From Arthrobacter sp. zg-Y238 (GTDB lineage Bacteria; Actinomycetota; Actinomycetes; Actinomycetales; Micrococcaceae): 64,000 nucleotides of DNA. Below the pieces are notes generated by a model. It did no database searches. It was given only the letters and a program-made list of their open reading frames with translations, and was not told the DNA's origin. Where the stretch lies: contig NZ_JANFLU010000004.1 in NCBI RefSeq assembly GCF_024385525.1, positions 1 through 64,000 on the forward strand. The letters are read 5' to 3'. Below are positions 59,308 through 64,000 of this stretch, piece by piece; the stretch's first letter is position 1; each line of letters opens with the position of its first letter. The translations under genes and the position numbers were made by a program.

Positions 59308-60516
59308 ATGATCAGTTCCGGGCTAAGCCTTCCCATTATGCCGACGTGCATTGTCTGGGATGAATCCATGCTGGCTTACGACTTCGGTGCAGGCCATCCC
59401 ATGAGCCCGGCGCGCCTGGACCTTACCGCCCGGCTGGCCCGTGAACTGGGACTTTTCGACCTCCAAGGGGTCTCCATGGCCGAGCCGTATGTCGCCTCGG
59501 CGGCCGACCTGCTGACCGTCCACGGCTTCGACTACATCAGTGCCGTGCAGGCCGCCGGAGCCGATCCGGCGAACTGCAATACGCTGCTGGGGCTGGGCAC
59601 CGAGGACACCCCCGCCTTCGCCGGCATGCACGAGGCCAGTGCCCGGCTGGTCGGCGGTTCCCTGGCCGCTGCGGACGCCATCCTGTCCGGCGAAGCTACG
59701 CATGCGGTCAACTTTGCCGGCGGGATGCACCATGCCGGCTATGAAAAGGCGTCCGGCTTCTGCGTGTACAACGATGCCGCGGCCGCCGTCGCGCGTCTCC
59801 TCGCCAACGGTGTGCAGCGGGTGGTGTACATCGACGTCGACGCCCACCACGGCGACGGGACGCAGAACATCTTCTGGGACGATCCGCGCGTGATGACCAT
59901 TTCGCTGCATGAAAGCGGTCTGACCCTGTTCCCGGGGACGGGATTCGCCAATGAAACCGGCGGCAAGGCAGCCGAAGGAACCGCGGTCAACATCGCCGTC
60001 CCGGCGCGCACCTCCGACGCCGGCTGGCTGCGGGCGTTCCATGCAGTGGTTCCGCAGCTGACGGAGGCCTTCGCTCCGGAAGTGATTGTCAGCCAGCACG
60101 GCTGCGACAGCCACACGGATGATCCCATGACCAGCCTCCGGATCAGCGTGGAGGCGCAGCGGCAGGCCGCCCTGACCATCAGCGATCTGGCCGGCCGGCT
60201 GTGCGAAGGCCGTTGGATCGCCACCGGCGGAGGCGGCTACAACGTCGCCTCCGTGGTGCCGCGGTCCTGGGCGCTGCTCATGTCAGTGGCTGCCAACGGG
60301 CGGGTGCGTCCCGCCACCCCGCTGCCCCCGGCCTGGCGCGACTATGTGCTGGAGAAGCACGGAGTGAAGTCCGGCGAGACGCTGGGGGACGGGGCGGATA
60401 TCTGGTGGCGGTCCTGGGAAGTGGGCTACGACCCGAATGACGAGATTGACCGGACCGTGATGGCCACGCGCAAGGAACTGTTCCCGCTGCACGGGCTGGA
60501 TCCATGGTTCGACTAG
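59308..60516 (+). CDS. acuC: Acetoin utilization protein AcuC-like deacetylase (class I HDAC family)
   Basis: This 402-residue enzyme is a zinc-dependent deacetylase. It has GGMHHAGYEKASGFCVYNDAA with the catalytic His pair (about 142-162), DVDAHHGDGTQNIFW with metal Asp and His, and the metal-region Asp in SQHGCDSHTDDP. In Bacillus AcuC removes the inhibitory acetyl group from acetyl-CoA synthetase; acs is in the same window but 30 kb away. No acetoin genes are nearby, so the name describes the family only. The start is the ATG 6 nt after a TAGCCT box; a second ATG 30 nt in is possible. Confidence 0.9.
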   Translation: MISSGLSLPIMPTCIVWDESMLAYDFGAGHPMSPARLDLTARLARELGLFDLQGVSMAEPYVASAADLLTVHGFDYISAVQAAGADPANCNTLLGLGTEDTPAFAGMHEASARLVGGSLAAADAILSGEATHAVNFAGGMHHAGYEKASGFCVYNDAAAAVARLLANGVQRVVYIDVDAHHGDGTQNIFWDDPRVMTISLHESGLTLFPGTGFANETGGKAAEGTAVNIAVPARTSDAGWLRAFHAVVPQLTEAFAPEVIVSQHGCDSHTDDPMTSLRISVEAQRQAALTISDLAGRLCEGRWIATGGGGYNVASVVPRSWALLMSVAANGRVRPATPLPPAWRDYVLEKHGVKSGETLGDGADIWWRSWEVGYDPNDEIDRTVMATRKELFPLHGLDPWFD

Positions 60517-60564
60517 CCGGTTGCCGGCCCGAGGCTGTAGGCGGGAAACGGTAAAAACTTTTTC

Positions 60565-60593
60565 TTGACTGATTGTTCTTGAATGACTATTCT
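60565..60593 (+). promoter_or_regulatory. Promoter of the TetR-PH operon, leaderless
   Basis: TTGACT (60565-60570), a 17-bp spacer and TATTCT (60588-60593) form the best promoter in the window, ending 6 nt before the ATG at 60600. Two TTCTTGA copies (TTCTTGA-N7-TTCTTGA) overlap it and could be operator sites for the regulator itself. Confidence 0.75.
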
Positions 60594-60599
60594 CAAACC

Positions 60600-60974
60600 A
60601 TGGGTCGTCCACGTAAGTTTGAGGAAACGGGTGCAGTGGAAGCCGCCGCGGCGGTGTTCCGGCAGCGAGGGTATGCGTCGGCCTCGGTAGACCACCTTGT
60701 CGAAGCGACGGGTGTGCACCGGGGCAGCCTGTATGGGGTCTTCGGGAGCAAGCATGGGCTGTTTCTGCGGGTTCTCGATGCGGTCGACGCGGCAAGCGGC
60801 TCGGATGAAAGCCTCGACGTGATCCTGGTCGGATTGCTCGAACTCGCCCCTACCGACCAGCGTGTCCGCGAGCGGATCACGGGTCTTCTCGAAGCGAACA
60901 ACATCACCGAAGAGCAACTAGGCAGGCGCCTGCTGACCCGCGCAGGGCTGCGTAAGGAGAAGGATTCGGCATGA
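60600..60974 (+). CDS. Short TetR family regulator
   Basis: This 124-residue protein is a TetR helix-turn-helix (about 5-60: GRPRKFEETGAVEAAAAVF, then VDHLVEATGVHRGSLYGVFGSKHGLF) with a much shortened ligand domain of about 60 residues. The family norm is about 190-210. The DNA-binding part is intact. It ends in a proper stop that overlaps the next gene by 4 nt, so it is not obviously a frameshift. The start has a strong promoter 6 nt upstream. Self-regulation is likely. The ligand, if any, is unknown. Confidence 0.82.
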   Translation: MGRPRKFEETGAVEAAAAVFRQRGYASASVDHLVEATGVHRGSLYGVFGSKHGLFLRVLDAVDAASGSDESLDVILVGLLELAPTDQRVRERITGLLEANNITEEQLGRRLLTRAGLRKEKDSA

Positions 60975-61333
60975 GCAGCAATGAAGTCACGGTCACCCCG
61001 GCGAACCTCGTGGTCGAACCGGTCGGACTGAACAAGATGTGGTCGTTCAAGCGCCGCCTGCGGTTTCCACTCGAGCACGTCCGGGGAGCGACCTTCGATC
61101 CAGGTATGCGAGACGAACCGAAGGGCTGGCGCGGTCCCGGCCTGGGACTACCGGGGAAGCTGTCCGGCACCTTCCATTCCGGTGGGAAAAAGCAGTTCTG
61201 GAATATTTCCGGATATGACCGCGCCGTCGTCATCACTCTCGATCCCGCGGAGCAATTTGACCGTCTTGTGATCACGGTCGAGGACCCGCACCAGCTAGTG
61301 GACATGATCAACAACGCAGTGGGCGCACGCTAG
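60971..61333 (+). CDS. Small soluble protein with PH-like fold, function unknown
   Basis: This 120-residue protein has no signal or membrane helix. Its beta-rich pattern (TPANLVVEPVGLNKMWSFKRRLRFPLEHVRGATFDP in parts, then GKKQFWNISGYDRAVVITL) resembles bacterial PH-like domains that end in a helix (PHQLVDMINNAVGA). The fold call is tentative. The start overlaps the stop of the short TetR gene (ATGA), so both are made from one mRNA and the regulator probably controls this protein. Confidence 0.65.
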   Translation: MSSNEVTVTPANLVVEPVGLNKMWSFKRRLRFPLEHVRGATFDPGMRDEPKGWRGPGLGLPGKLSGTFHSGGKKQFWNISGYDRAVVITLDPAEQFDRLVITVEDPHQLVDMINNAVGAR

Positions 61334-61425
61334 AGCAGCAGAACCGCGCAAAAACATCAAACAACGTCCGTGCCTCGTGCAGCTGGCCTTACGTTCCTTC
61401 GGGATGCTCCCGGTTCCATATCCGC

Positions 61426-61431
61426 TAGGGT
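61426..61431 (+). promoter_or_regulatory. -10 box of leaderless ArsR gene
   Basis: TAGGGT, 7 nt before the ATG at 61439. Confidence 0.35.
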
Positions 61432-61438
61432 AAATGCC

Positions 61439-61918
61439 ATGGTCTTTGACGATGTGTTTGCAGTAATCGCGGAAGGTACGCGGCGAGAAATCCTGGGCGC
61501 CCTGCGTACCGGCGACAAGTCCGTAGGGGCACTGGTGGAAGAACTTGAGGTCAGCCAGCCCACGGTTTCCAAACACCTCAAAGTGCTCCGCGAAGCCGGG
61601 CTCGTCTCCATGCGGGCCGAAGGCCAGCGCCGGTACTACTCGCTGGAGACTGCCCCTCTGGAGGAGCTGGTCCTGTGGCTGCGGGCCTTTGACCTTCCGT
61701 CACTCACGGAATCCCGCCTGGCGTCCGTTGCTGCAAGCCCGCAGCCCGCCACCGCGGCCGCCGCGGCGGCCGGCGCGCTGGTGCCCGGCGCCGCAGAGGC
61801 CCGCCCGCTACCGGTGGACGCGGGCGGGCAGAACCTCGGCCGCACCGTGGGACGGGCCGCCGAGCGGGCCGCTGACCTCTTCGGCCAGTTCCCTAAATTC
61901 CGCCGCCGCCGGCCCTAG
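61439..61918 (+). CDS. ArsR family transcription regulator
   Basis: This 159-residue protein has a winged helix (about 1-85): FDDVFAVIAEGTRREILGAL, then VEELEVSQPTVSKHLKVLREAGLV and AEGQRRYYSLE. The C-terminal half is Ala/Pro-rich and unstructured. No metal-binding Cys is visible, so it is not a classical metal sensor. The ATG at 61439 has TAGGGT 7 nt upstream and starts at the first helix; longer readings add upstream sequence unlike the family. It precedes gdhA by 103 bp but gdhA has its own ribosome site. Confidence 0.82.
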   Translation: MVFDDVFAVIAEGTRREILGALRTGDKSVGALVEELEVSQPTVSKHLKVLREAGLVSMRAEGQRRYYSLETAPLEELVLWLRAFDLPSLTESRLASVAASPQPATAAAAAAGALVPGAAEARPLPVDAGGQNLGRTVGRAAERAADLFGQFPKFRRRRP

Positions 61919-61979
61919 GGGCGCGGCGCGCAGGCACTTTGGTCCGCCTCCATCGCATCCCCGGCGTCCGCGGGGCTAG

Positions 61980-63362
<1,383 letters not shown>

Positions 63363-63427
63363 GACCGGCTTGCACCGGCCGTGCCCGCGGCTGCGGAAAG
63401 AACTTCCACTATGGTTACTCCTGCCAC

Positions 63428-63433
63428 TACAGT
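63428..63433 (+). promoter_or_regulatory. Candidate -10 box upstream of bldC
   Basis: TACAGT lies about 128 nt before the bldC start, with only a weak -35. It would give a long leader. The 63363-63560 gap shows nothing else I recognise. Confidence 0.25.
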
Positions 63434-63560
63434 AGGGACCGTACGGGGCCATCAGTGACGCACGTCGCAGCAGGCCGGTGACGCGATGTCCTTCAGCCGC
63501 AGGTGCTCCCACATGGCTTGCTGTGGGAAACGGCGGCAATGAGCAAAGGAACGGGACTAA

Positions 63561-63773
63561 ATGGCAGACGAGGGAAACTTCTCGGATGTGCGGTTTCTGA
63601 CGGTATCGGAAGTTGCCGACGTCATGCGGGTCTCCAAGATGACCGTGTACCGGCTGGTCCATTCCGGCGATCTGCCGGCCGTCCGTTTCGGCCGGTCCTA
63701 CCGTGTGCCGGAATCGGCCGTTCAGAAGGTACTCCGCGACGCCGTCATCGACCGGCGTACCGACACCGCCTGA
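63561..63773 (+). CDS. bldC: BldC-like MerR-type helix-turn-helix regulator
   Basis: This 70-residue protein is nearly all helix-turn-helix: RFLTVSEVADVMRVSKMTVYRLVHSGDLPAVRFGRSYRVPESAV (in parts), the BldC/excisionase signature. In Streptomyces BldC binds DNA cooperatively and controls development; in other actinobacteria its role is unknown but it is strongly conserved. The ATG has AAAGGA upstream. It precedes bS22, a gene order shared with mycobacteria (Rv0500A and Rv0500B), which supports the assignment. Confidence 0.93.
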   Translation: MADEGNFSDVRFLTVSEVADVMRVSKMTVYRLVHSGDLPAVRFGRSYRVPESAVQKVLRDAVIDRRTDTA

Positions 63774-63808
63774 GCCCTGCACCGGGTACCGCGTCGGTGA
63801 ACAGCGCC

Positions 63809-63830
63809 GCAACGGGCCGTTCCCCGTTGC
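63809..63830 (+). terminator. Hairpin after bldC
   Basis: An 8-bp stem GCAACGGG/CCCGTTGC (63809-63816 with 63823-63830) lies 36 nt past the bldC stop. No T-run follows, so termination is uncertain. Another imperfect hairpin is at 63917-63940 upstream of bS22. Confidence 0.4.
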
Positions 63831-63979
63831 TGGTATGCGCTGGCAAATTCCACAGCCTTGAAGCTGTACCCTGTTAAGGAACGTTTTAATTGTCGCCAGT
63901 AACTACCGGCAACCAGCCCCTCTGCCCACGGCAGCAGGGGAGGGGAACCGGTGACTCCTAATAAGTTTGTGAGGACTCT

Positions 63980-64000
63980 GTGGGTTCAGTAATCAAGAAG
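63980..64000 (+). CDS. Small ribosomal protein bS22 (AURKAIP1/COX24 domain), cut by window end
   Basis: Only seven codons are present (GTG then GSVIKK), reading MGSVIKK. This is the exact start of the 32-33-residue, Arg/Lys-rich actinobacterial protein bS22, a subunit of the 30S ribosome. GAGG lies 6 nt upstream of the GTG. The position after bldC matches mycobacteria. The call rests on these few residues, the ribosome site and the gene order. Confidence 0.8.

Overview
The window comes from the chromosome of a high-GC Gram-positive actinobacterium, most likely a member of the Micrococcaceae close to Arthrobacter. The genus is inferred from gene families and gene order; no 16S gene is present. 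Pointers are the high GC content, many GTG and TTG starts, DUF3073 beside purM/purF, the ssd-tadABC-DUF4244-TadE locus facing a DUF1998 helicase, a HspR-type (HAIR) operator before clpB, a MarP-type CvpA-protease, and bldC followed by the tiny ribosomal protein bS22. Nearly all of it is ordinary chromosomal housekeeping. I see no prophage, insertion sequence, CRISPR array or defence island.

Layout. 1-9 kb: PPOX flavoprotein, YccF membrane protein, penicillin-binding lipoprotein, SRPBCC protein, HspR-type clpB, a septum-formation-like membrane protein and DUF3073. 9-16.3 kb: a purine block (purM-purF leftward, purD-purC rightward) with an SCP2-like protein and an L-asparaginase between its halves, then tRNA-Pro(CGG). 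16.4-23.7 kb: metallophosphoesterase and a class A PBP with a glycine-rich repeat tail, DUF4177-RidA-NUDIX, Crp regulator, MarP-type protease. 23.7-29.7 kb: DUF2332, type II dehydroquinase and an MHS-family transporter in one operon; TetR/ohr pair; acs with a Crp-like site. 30-35 kb: a membrane protein, nth, CoA-type NUDIX and a family A DNA polymerase. 35-37.4 kb: a fused Baeyer-Villiger monooxygenase/hydrolase. 37.6-45.3 kb: tad pilus/secretion locus and MrfA-like helicase. 45.4-56.4 kb: GNAT, trhO, KstD-like flavoprotein, methyltransferase, topA, ppx, sugar isomerase-like protein, proC. 56.4-57.1 kb: a non-coding nested palindrome. 57.1-64 kb: ktrAB, acuC, TetR-PH pair, ArsR, gdhA, bldC and the start of bS22.

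Two features stand out. The first is the 0.7 kb non-coding island at 56419-57130. It has outer inverted arms of about 66 nt, an almost concentric inner set of four 14-nt repeats (two direct, two inverted, both with 19-nt period), a 38-bp tandem array, and an 11-12-bp tandem array just outside. This is the least explained structure in the window. The second is a recurring promoter architecture: many genes have a TAnnnT-like -10 box only 6-8 nt before the start codon, as expected for leaderless mRNAs. This also helped choose several starts. A poly-G-rich inverted repeat at 21415-21566 is odd enough that a sequencing or assembly artefact should be considered first.
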